DNA of 64,000 nt from Bacillus pumilus (lineage in GTDB: Bacteria; Bacillota; Bacilli; Bacillales; Bacillaceae), in assembly GCA_001938995.1 (NCBI GenBank), contig MKZN01000003.1, positions 62,001-126,000 of the forward strand, read 5' to 3'. The notes under the pieces are model-generated. The model made no database searches. It had not been told where the DNA came from and saw only the letters and a list, made by a program, of their open reading frames with translations. The position numbers were made by a program, and so were the translations under genes. Position 1 is the stretch's first letter. Every line of letters starts with the position of its first letter. Shown piece by piece: positions 57,483 to 64,000 of the stretch.

Positions 57483-58835
57483 ATGAAGAAAACATTGTTC
57501 AAAGATGCGGCTCTCATTACACTTGATCCATCTTTAGGCTTTCTGGAAAAGGGAGATCTGTTAATTGAAGGGGCACATATTTTAGACGTCGCACCATCAA
57601 TTGAAGCAAGTGGTGCTGATATTGTCGATGCATCTGACATGGTCATCATGCCAGGCCTTGTGGATACCCATCGTCATGTATGGCAGTCTGTCATACGAGG
57701 CATAGGTACAGACTGGTCTTTGCAGACGTATTTGAGCAAAATATATTATGGCAACTATGGGCAAATGAGGCGTCCATCAGATGATCGAATCGCCAATTAT
57801 TTAGGAGCATTAGAAGCTTTAGATGCAGGGGTAACCACGTTTTTAGACTGGACAATGATCAATTCAATGGATCATACAGAAGAGCTCATTGGAGGATTAA
57901 AAGATGCAGGCATTCGGGCTGTTTTTGCGTTTGGTACATCTGGAGATGCTGAATATTGGGACAGGGAGAGTACACTTACCAATATGGACGATGCAGCCCG
58001 TGTGAAGAAAGCGCATTTTCAATCATCTGATCAGCTCTTAACGATGGGACTTGCCATTCGTGGACCGGAATTTTCCTCATGGGAGACTTCGGTATTGGAA
58101 ATTGAAACAGCCAGGTCTTTAGATGCGCTTTGTAGTATGCACATTGGTTTTGGAAATTGGGGAGCGGCTGATCGTTCAATTGAACGGCTTCACCGAGCAG
58201 GGTTACTTGGACCAGATCTCAACATGGTTCATATGAATGCGATTGATGCGGATCAAATGAACATGATGGCAAGTAGCGGAAGTTCGATATCCATTACACC
58301 TGAGATTGAAATGATGATGGGGCACGGGTATCCAGTGACAGGACTTGCGATTGAGCATGGCGTTCTTCCGACACTTGGTGTAGATGTTGTGACAGCAACA
58401 GGAGGAGATTTGTTTGCCCAAATGAAGTTTGGTCTTCAGGCAGAACGTGCAATACAAAATCAATCCTTATTGATGGAAGGCATTATGCCGGGACCAAAAC
58501 TTGGGCTGTCTGCTTATCAAATGCTTGAAGCGGCAACCATGAACGGGGCTCGTGCATTAAAACTAGATCACAAAATTGGCTCGCTGACACCTGGAAAAGA
58601 AGCTGACTTCATTTTGATTGATCGGACAAGCATGAATCTCCTCCCGATGACAGATCCTGCTGGTGCGGTTGTTCAAACGGCACATCCTTCAAATGTAGAT
58701 TCAGTCTATGTTGCTGGAAAAGCATTGAAGCGTAAAGGAAAGCTTATAGGTGTGGACCTAGATGAAGTTAAACAAAAAGCATACGCGGCAAGAGATCATA
58801 TTTTATCGCACAAGTTTGAACAAACATCCACGTAA
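57483..58835 (+). CDS. Amidohydrolase-family metal-dependent deaminase/chlorohydrolase-like protein
   Basis: A 450-residue amidohydrolase of the AtzA/TrzN/guanine-deaminase branch. The first metal motif is GLVDTHRHVWQS (residues about 58-69), followed by NMVHMNA, LGVDVVTATGGD (metal Asp) and the C-terminal GSLTPGKEADFILID typical of the family. A cytosine-, guanine- or thioether-type nucleoside deaminase reaction is possible; the substrate cannot be told. Note SMHIG in place of the HxxE motif. ATG at 57483 after AAAGGGGG; 106 bases after the oxidoreductase. Confidence 0.8.
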   Translation: MKKTLFKDAALITLDPSLGFLEKGDLLIEGAHILDVAPSIEASGADIVDASDMVIMPGLVDTHRHVWQSVIRGIGTDWSLQTYLSKIYYGNYGQMRRPSDDRIANYLGALEALDAGVTTFLDWTMINSMDHTEELIGGLKDAGIRAVFAFGTSGDAEYWDRESTLTNMDDAARVKKAHFQSSDQLLTMGLAIRGPEFSSWETSVLEIETARSLDALCSMHIGFGNWGAADRSIERLHRAGLLGPDLNMVHMNAIDADQMNMMASSGSSISITPEIEMMMGHGYPVTGLAIEHGVLPTLGVDVVTATGGDLFAQMKFGLQAERAIQNQSLLMEGIMPGPKLGLSAYQMLEAATMNGARALKLDHKIGSLTPGKEADFILIDRTSMNLLPMTDPAGAVVQTAHPSNVDSVYVAGKALKRKGKLIGVDLDEVKQKAYAARDHILSHKFEQTST

Positions 58836-58845
58836 ATCAAGTACC

Positions 58846-58876
58846 AAAAATCCCCATAGGCATAAACCTATGGGGA
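58846..58876 (-). terminator. Terminator of the bce operon
   Basis: TCCCCATAGG and CCTATGGGGA form a 10-bp stem around a 6-base loop; on the minus strand it is followed by TTTTTGG. It lies 5 bases beyond the bceB stop. Confidence 0.85.
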
Positions 58877-58880
58877 ATGA

Positions 58881-60818
58881 TCATAATGATTCTTTGATTA
58901 CTTTTTTATAGTATTGGACAGACAGGAATCCGAAGACGGAATATAAAACGGTATAAATGGACATGACGATCAGCATCGGTGTCCACAGCTCACCACCGAA
59001 TAAAAACCAGCCTGATTGAACGGCAAAGTAGCTGTGCATCAATCCAACAAGCAGTGGAATGCCGAAGTTAAACAATTGTTTGAGCCGAATGCCTTTTAAC
59101 AAATCTTTTTCAGTAAAACCAAGTTTACGTAAAATGGTATACGCGCTTTGTTCCTCTTCACTTTCATTCATCTGTTTGAAGTATAAAATACAGCCAGATG
59201 TGACAAGGAAGCTAAGCCCCAAAAAACCTACCACAAACATCATAAGACCGATTGTACGTTTTTGGTCCTGACTTGTTGCTAAACGAGACATGCTTTCATC
59301 ACTCAAGTTTAATGAAGTGAAGACATCATTGGCTTGTTTGACCTTTTTCTCATCATTTACATTGATGGCAATGTATTGATTATTCCGAAACTGTAGCTTA
59401 GGGTTTTTCTGCTTGTCTAGTTGCTCAAAGACATCTTGACTGACAACTGCAACAGGCAATCCGCCAAAGGTGAAGCGATAGGAGATTAAATGATCTCTCT
59501 TCATATCAATGACTTTTAAATCGAGCGGTTTCTTCAGCAGGAGCTTGACATCACCAGAGCTTTTAATTGGCATGAATTTTCTCAATAAATCATTGTAGCC
59601 GCTTAAAATGACCTCGTTTTTCCCCACTTGAAAATGATCTACGCTATTCTCACTAATGACAGGAAGTGTCAGCATGTCTGGGTTTACATTCATTTTGCTC
59701 AGGTCTGCATCAATGATCTTTTCCCCATCAAATTCAGCTTGAATGACTTTGAATTGTTTCTTTTCAAAAGCGATCTGTTGGTCAGAGAGTGCACGGGTAA
59801 AGGTGGTTGATTCCTTTTCAGAACCCATGACAAAATGAGCCGGAATGTTTTGTTCAGCGGTTTTTTCTGCTGAATAATAGGCAATGTAGCTAAGTGATAA
59901 CAACCCAATCGCAAGTGCAGATACCGTTGTAATAATTGTTAGCAGCAGTGCGTTAGATTTGAGACGAAACATAATGGATGACAGAGATAATACTTCATGA
60001 ATGGCAAGGTAGCCGTTCTTTCTTTTACGAACGAGATTGGCAATAAAAGAAACAGACCCTTTATAAAAAAAGAACGTACCAATGATGACAGAACCGAGAA
60101 TAAAGATCATCGCCAGAAATAACGAAAGCATAGTCGTATAGGTACCGCTAAAAAGCTGAGAAGAAATGTAATAGCCTGAACCAATCAAGACGATGCCCAA
60201 AATGCCTATAATGATTTCAATGACAGAAATCTTTTTGACGCGCGTCTCTGTTGAAGAAGTCGTTCGAAATAAAGATAAGATCGTTTGTTTTTTAATAAAA
60301 CGCCTATTTCTCAGCATAATCAATCCGTATATCAAAAGAAAGACAATGACCGTTTGCAAAAGTGCCATACCTGAGAAGTGTAAGTGTGCTATGGCGTTCA
60401 CGCCTGTTACTTTAAATAGCACCATCAGCATGAGCCTTGAGCCAATGAATCCGCAGGTAATGCCAACAACCATTGCGATCATATAGAGAATAAAGTTTTC
60501 GGCATTGAGCAGCTTAGCAATTCTTTGTTTTGTCATCCCAATGAGCTGCAGGAGGCCGATTTCTTTTCCTCTGCGTTTAATGAAAATGCTATTCGCATAT
60601 AAAAGGAAGATACTGACGATGACAATCAGCAAGATAGAAGCGGCTCTAATCGAGGCACCGCCTTTTATAGACCCTTTTACTTCATCCAGTGTTGGTGAAT
60701 ACTGCAAGGTGACAAAAGAAAAGTAGAGAGCGACACTAAATACAAGGGCAAACACGTATAAATAGTAATTTTTTAAATTTTTCTTGAGATTTCGGATGAC
60801 TAGTTGATTAATGTTCAT
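58881..60818 (-). CDS. bceB: Bacitracin-type ABC transporter permease BceB
   Basis: A 645-residue permease with ten membrane helices and a large extracellular domain between helices 7 and 8 (about residues 310-510), the hallmark of Bce-type transporters. An FtsX-like start is followed by [20 protein letters not shown]. With BceA it frees lipid carriers from bacitracin and related peptides and is the true sensor for BceS. It overlaps the end of bceA by 11 bases. Confidence 0.9.
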   Translation of the reverse strand: MNINQLVIRNLKKNLKNYYLYVFALVFSVALYFSFVTLQYSPTLDEVKGSIKGGASIRAASILLIVIVSIFLLYANSIFIKRRGKEIGLLQLIGMTKQRIAKLLNAENFILYMIAMVVGITCGFIGSRLMLMVLFKVTGVNAIAHLHFSGMALLQTVIVFLLIYGLIMLRNRRFIKKQTILSLFRTTSSTETRVKKISVIEIIIGILGIVLIGSGYYISSQLFSGTYTTMLSLFLAMIFILGSVIIGTFFFYKGSVSFIANLVRKRKNGYLAIHEVLSLSSIMFRLKSNALLLTIITTVSALAIGLLSLSYIAYYSAEKTAEQNIPAHFVMGSEKESTTFTRALSDQQIAFEKKQFKVIQAEFDGEKIIDADLSKMNVNPDMLTLPVISENSVDHFQVGKNEVILSGYNDLLRKFMPIKSSGDVKLLLKKPLDLKVIDMKRDHLISYRFTFGGLPVAVVSQDVFEQLDKQKNPKLQFRNNQYIAINVNDEKKVKQANDVFTSLNLSDESMSRLATSQDQKRTIGLMMFVVGFLGLSFLVTSGCILYFKQMNESEEEQSAYTILRKLGFTEKDLLKGIRLKQLFNFGIPLLVGLMHSYFAVQSGWFLFGGELWTPMLIVMSIYTVLYSVFGFLSVQYYKKVIKESL

Positions 60819-61569
60819 GCTTCACACCGCCCAGGACACCTTGCGTTTTCATGATATCCTCGAAAAACATCTTTCTCTCCAATGAGCCTTTATTTAACTG
60901 GGTGTAGATTTGTCCGTCTTTGATAAAAATGACCCGCCTTGAATAACTAGCTGCCACAGGATCATGTGTGACCATCACAATGGTTGCTTTCCGTTTCCGA
61001 TTAAAATCTTGCAGTTTGTTGAGTAAATCAGAAGCAGATTTTGAATCAAGTGCCCCCGTTGGTTCATCGGCGAAAATGAGACTAGGCTCATGAATAAAAG
61101 CACGAACGGCCGATGTTCGCTGCTTTTGTCCGCCAGATAGTTCATTTGGATATTTATCTCTTAATTCATAAATGCCCATATCCTCAGCGAGTTGTTGAAA
61201 TCGTTCAAATGCTTCTTTTTTAGGTGTTTTGGAGATCGATAGGGGTAATAGGATATTTTCTTTGACTGTCAGTGTATCAAGTAAGTTATAGTCCTGAAAC
61301 ACAAAACCAAGCTGTTTTTTCCTGAATTCAGCAAGCTGATGATCTTTCATTTTTGTCATCTCAACGTCTGCGATTTTGATAGATCCACTCGACACATGGT
61401 CGATGGACGACAATACATTCAGCAGTGTGGTTTTCCCAGAGCCAGATGACCCCATGATGCTGACAAACTCTCCAGACTCTATGGTAAGATCGATTCCTTT
61501 TAACACCTCTTGTTTATTAAATTTATTACCGTAGCTTTTATATAATTTACGCGCTTCTAAAATATGCAT
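60808..61569 (-). CDS. bceA: Bacitracin-type ABC transporter ATPase BceA
   Basis: A 253-residue ATPase with Walker [12 protein letters not shown] (near residue 40), signature LSGGQKQR (near 148) and Walker [13 protein letters not shown]. The ATG at 61569 follows AAAAAGGGGTTCGTC, giving the BceA length; the frame open upstream overlaps bceS and is not used. A palindromic BceR site and a promoter lie upstream, so bceAB is inducible independently of bceRS. With BceB it gives resistance to bacitracin-like peptides. Confidence 0.92.
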   Translation of the reverse strand: MHILEARKLYKSYGNKFNKQEVLKGIDLTIESGEFVSIMGSSGSGKTTLLNVLSSIDHVSSGSIKIADVEMTKMKDHQLAEFRKKQLGFVFQDYNLLDTLTVKENILLPLSISKTPKKEAFERFQQLAEDMGIYELRDKYPNELSGGQKQRTSAVRAFIHEPSLIFADEPTGALDSKSASDLLNKLQDFNRKRKATIVMVTHDPVAASYSRRVIFIKDGQIYTQLNKGSLERKMFFEDIMKTQGVLGGVKHEH

Positions 61570-61589
61570 ATGACGAACCCCTTTTTCTT

Positions 61590-61620
61590 TTATGATAAGT
61601 CTAGTATAAAAAGAAGCTAG
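61590..61620 (-). promoter_or_regulatory. Activator-dependent promoter of bceAB
   Basis: On the minus strand TATACT, preceded at 17 bases by AGGACG, a very poor -35. A weak -35 downstream of the BceR operator fits an activated promoter. The exact bounds are uncertain. Confidence 0.45.
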
Positions 61621-61653
61621 ATCAACGTCCTTCGATTTGGCGAACAAAACAGA

Positions 61654-61683
61654 CGAGCATGTGACATTATTGTCACATGCTCG
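61654..61683. promoter_or_regulatory. BceR operator: 13-bp perfect inverted repeat
   Basis: CGAGCATGTGACA, the loop TTAT, and the exact complement TGTCACATGCTCG. The core TGACA-N4-TGTCA fits the BceR-like binding motif (TNACA-N4-TGTNA). It overlaps the last codons and stop of bceS and precedes bceA by about 85 bases. It could also act as a hairpin ending part of the bceRS message. Confidence 0.75.
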
Positions 61684-62680
61684 CAAGATGAACAAAGTCG
61701 TTTTTCTTCGGAAAGACAAAGATGAAAGTTGTCCCTAGATCCAATGTAGAGTTGACCTTGATCGTGATTTGAAGAGCATCTGCTCCTTTTTTGGTTAAAT
61801 AAAGCCCCATGCCAGTAGAGGCGGTGTCATTGTGATGTCTTGTAGACGTAAAGCCTTTATCAAAGATCCGGGGCATGTCTCTAGGACTTATCCCTCTCCC
61901 TTGATCTGTGATCGTCAGAACAATTCTCTCTTCCATTCGGCTACTTTTGATGACAATGTCAGACGAACGGCTATACTTCACAGCATTTGTGAGGACTTGT
62001 CTGATCATAAAGGAAAGCCATTTTGTATCACTTAATACGTCCCGTTCTTCTAACGCAAGATCAAAGCCAATTCCTTTTTGCATGCACCATGATTGAAGCG
62101 CCTTGATTTCTTTTGTGAGGATACTTTGCAGATCTAGTTTTTCAATATATAGATCATTTTCGATATGACGTATTCGGCTTTGGTGAAGCTGAGCATCTAG
62201 CAGTAAATGAATTCTAAGCCACTCGTAAGTGAGATTGGATTGAAGCGGTTGTTCTGTTATGCGATCAATCATTAAATGCATAGCGGTCAGTGGTGTTTTG
62301 ACCTCGTGTATCCACGCGAGCAGTTCATCCTTTTCTTCTTCAAGTGCGACCTGCTGATCAGCCGCAAGTTGACGATAGCGAGCGATTTGCTCCGATGTTG
62401 CATGATGTACGAGCTGTTCAAATGGGGAAGAGGGGGCGATACGCATTTGATGGTCTATGTTTTCGTCCCATTCGCTGAGCCTCTGATAATAGGCTGTCTC
62501 CTTTCGGTAGCGGAAGAACAGAAAGACGACCATGCATAAAATAGACAACAACACGATATAAAAAAGTGAAGCAAATGGGATGGTTGTATCCAAAAATGCA
62601 ACAAACAAAATGAGAACCTGCAAACTAAGGAAAAACAGAATCCAGCTTCTTCGTTCTTTTAAAAAAGCTTTCAGCATCAT
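61673..62680 (-). CDS. bceS: Intramembrane-sensing histidine kinase BceS
   Basis: A 335-residue kinase with two N-terminal membrane helices ([18 protein letters not shown] and [20 protein letters not shown]) and almost no extracellular loop, the mark of BceS-type kinases that get their signal from the transporter. Phospho-acceptor His125 is in [17 protein letters not shown]-lid motifs are TNAVKYS, DQGRGIS and GMGLYLTK. It overlaps bceR by 4 bases. Its last codons lie in the BceR operator. Confidence 0.92.
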   Translation of the reverse strand: MMLKAFLKERRSWILFFLSLQVLILFVAFLDTTIPFASLFYIVLLSILCMVVFLFFRYRKETAYYQRLSEWDENIDHQMRIAPSSPFEQLVHHATSEQIARYRQLAADQQVALEEEKDELLAWIHEVKTPLTAMHLMIDRITEQPLQSNLTYEWLRIHLLLDAQLHQSRIRHIENDLYIEKLDLQSILTKEIKALQSWCMQKGIGFDLALEERDVLSDTKWLSFMIRQVLTNAVKYSRSSDIVIKSSRMEERIVLTITDQGRGISPRDMPRIFDKGFTSTRHHNDTASTGMGLYLTKKGADALQITIKVNSTLDLGTTFIFVFPKKNDFVHLASM

Positions 62681-63366
62681 AGACCATCCTTGTCCTTTGC
62701 AAGATATCCTTGCCCCACTTTTGTTTCAATAAAGATGCCAAGACCAATCTCGTCCAGTTTTTTTCTGAGGCGATTGACGTTTACGGTCAGCGTATTATCA
62801 CTTACAAACCGTTCATCTTCCCAAAGTGCTTGGATGAGGGATTCCCGGCTGACGATATGATTTTTATGCTGAACCAATTGTTTGAGAATAAAAAGCTCAT
62901 TTTTCGTTAATTCGACCTCGCCTTGTTCATTTGTCACTGTGTTTTTTTCAAAATCAATCGTCGCACCGCACCATAATTTTAGGTTGGCGGGTTCTGTATT
63001 ATAGTCATGTGCGCGACGAAGAATGGCACTGACTTTGGCAATGAGCACATCAAAGTGAAAAGGCTTTTGAACGAAATCATCAGCCCCAAGCTGCATAGAC
63101 ATGACCATATCGGCAGGATGATCTCTTGATGAAAGGAAAATGATCGGAACATTTGAATGATGCCGAATCAACCGGCACCAATGAAAGCCATCGTATTTTG
63201 GCAATTGAATATCAATAATCACTAGATCAGGCTGGATGGACGTGAATTCCTGCATGACGTGCTGGAAATCGGTAATCCCATACACATCATAGGACCAGTT
63301 GACCAAACGTTCTTCGATTTCATGAAAAAGGGTTGTATCGTCTTCAATGAGTAAAATTTTAAACAA
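62677..63366 (-). CDS. bceR: Response regulator BceR (OmpR family)
   Basis: A 229-residue OmpR-type regulator. The receiver domain starts KILLIEDD with phospho-acceptor Asp52 in VIIDIQLPKYDG; the C-terminal winged helix includes ELTKNELFILKQLVQHK and VSDNTLTVNVNRLRKKLD. By alignment with BceR the start is the TTG at 63366 (LFKILLIEDD); a GTG at 63378 is the alternative. It should activate bceAB through the inverted repeat downstream. First gene of bceRSAB. Confidence 0.9.
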   Translation of the reverse strand: MFKILLIEDDTTLFHEIEERLVNWSYDVYGITDFQHVMQEFTSIQPDLVIIDIQLPKYDGFHWCRLIRHHSNVPIIFLSSRDHPADMVMSMQLGADDFVQKPFHFDVLIAKVSAILRRAHDYNTEPANLKLWCGATIDFEKNTVTNEQGEVELTKNELFILKQLVQHKNHIVSRESLIQALWEDERFVSDNTLTVNVNRLRKKLDEIGLGIFIETKVGQGYLAKDKDGL

Positions 63367-63439
63367 AACCAGCACCACACTTTATCAATTCACTTGTAAG
63401 TATTGTAGCGAAAAAAGCGTGTGTCCGCTAGCAGTAGAT

Positions 63440-63469
63440 AAAAAAAGCAAGGGAAGAGGTCCCTTGCTT
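63440..63469 (-). terminator. Terminator of the iron-binding protein gene
   Basis: AAGCAAGGGA and TCCCTTGCTT form a perfect 10-bp stem around AGAGG, with TTTTTT on the minus strand side. Confidence 0.88.
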
Positions 63470-63473
63470 CAAC

Positions 63474-64000
63474 TTATTTACCTAAGAAGTTCTTTTTGAA
63501 GAATGATAATTGATATTCCAGTGTAAGTGGGTCATTAAAGTAAAATTCCTCCGCGTTGACTTCGTACACACGCTTGTTTTTCACAGCAGGGATGGATTTG
63601 TAAATTTCACTGTTCTGAAATGAATTGTCCATTTCGCTGTTTTTACTAATAATCATATAGTCTCCAGCAAATTCAGGAATGACTTCTTGTGATACCGCGT
63701 AATAGCCAGGTTTTAGCGCTTTTTCTTTTACTTTTTCAGGCATTTTTAATTTCATTTCTTGGTAGAGAATCTCTGTTCCACGGCCCCAAGCATCTCCAAA
63801 TACGTAGAGATCTTTTGTGCCACTTTCAAACACAGAGACGGTTGCATCTTCTCCAATGTTTGCTTTGATTTCTTTACCAGCATCAGCTGCTCGTTTTTTG
63901 AAATCTTTCACCCATGCTTTTGCTTCTTTTTCTTTGTTCAATACTTTTCCAATTTCAATATGCTGTTGCAGGTAATCGACTTTGTTGTATGTAAACAACA
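63474..64000 (-). CDS. Iron(III)-siderophore ABC transporter substrate-binding protein, C-terminal part (partial)
   Basis: About 175 residues of the C-terminal lobe of a class III (FhuD/BtuF-like) binding protein; the rest continues beyond the window. The long linker helix (KVLNKEKEAKAWVKDFKKRAADAGK) and VSVFESGTKDLYVFGDAWGRGTEIL are typical of hydroxamate siderophore receptors such as FhuD or YxeB. It should be a lipoprotein delivering ferric siderophore to a permease. The signal peptide is outside the window. It may not be part of the bce operon, since a terminator separates them. Confidence 0.8.
   Translation of the reverse strand, partial: LFTYNKVDYLQQHIEIGKVLNKEKEAKAWVKDFKKRAADAGKEIKANIGEDATVSVFESGTKDLYVFGDAWGRGTEILYQEMKLKMPEKVKEKALKPGYYAVSQEVIPEFAGDYMIISKNSEMDNSFQNSEIYKSIPAVKNKRVYEVNAEEFYFNDPLTLEYQLSFFKKNFLGK

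Noticed and set aside
61570..61719. N-terminal extension of BceA
   Set aside because: It overlaps the end of bceS and includes the BceR operator and the bceAB promoter; the ATG at 61569 gives the standard length.

Overview
The window looks like the chromosome of a Bacillus species close to, but distinct from, B. subtilis; the B. pumilus / safensis / altitudinis group is my best guess. Gene order follows the B. subtilis yt* region almost gene for gene (yteRSTU, opuD, ytfP, murJ, pbuO, ytjP to ytpR, sftA, murC, ytxGHJ, aroA, ccpA, acuCBA/acsA, tyrS, rpsD, refZ, hisJ, ezrA, nifZ-thiI, sspA, ytcI, bceRSAB). Sporulation genes (cse60, sspA, refZ), sigma-B and sigma-H promoters, a T-box leader and AGGAGG ribosome sites agree with this. 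Family assignments come from remembered protein features and synteny; no database search was run.

Layout: 1-3315, the end of a pectin (rhamnogalacturonan) module, a rhodanese and the sporulation peptide Cse60. 3419-9365, osmoprotectant uptake (OpuD), a flavoprotein, the lipid II flippase MurJ, a pseudouridine synthase and a small DeoR-type regulator. 9736-24497, a long housekeeping stretch: purine permease, peptidases, cysteine synthase-like enzyme, RNA phosphodiesterase, lipid kinase, TrmB, YtnP lactonase, and a PfoR-like EIIC membrane gene overlapping the thioredoxin ytpP. 24693-33320, SftA translocase, MurC, the ytxGHJ stress operon with sigma-H and sigma-B promoters, AroA and CcpA. 33637-37989, acetate/acetoin metabolism: acuABC and acsA diverge from a region with two cre-like CcpA sites. 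37999-39645, T-box-controlled tyrS.

39.65-43.2 kb is the accessory segment, lying between tyrS and rpsD, which are neighbours in B. subtilis as I remember it. It holds a secreted LipA-type lipase, a small membrane protein, an isochorismatase-family hydrolase and a BclA-like collagen-repeat spore-surface gene split by a one-base frameshift inside its repeats. From 43.2 kb the conserved order resumes: rpsD, ytsP, refZ, hisJ, ezrA, two tandem branched-chain amino-acid transporters (each with a CodY-like box), nifZ-thiI, sspA and ytcI. 56.2-58.8 kb is a MarR / NAD(P)H oxidoreductase / amidohydrolase cluster with twin operators. 58.9-63.4 kb is a bacitracin-type BceRSAB detoxification module whose BceR operator is a long perfect inverted repeat overlapping the end of bceS. 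The window ends inside an iron-siderophore binding protein gene.

The most unusual items are the frameshifted collagen gene and its Cys-rich head, the palindromic BceR operator, the CodY-linked transporter pair, the EIIC/thioredoxin overlap, a 36-residue repeat in the SftA linker, and a strong terminator at 56.2 kb with no recognisable gene before it. I found no tRNA, rRNA, insertion sequence, prophage or CRISPR array.
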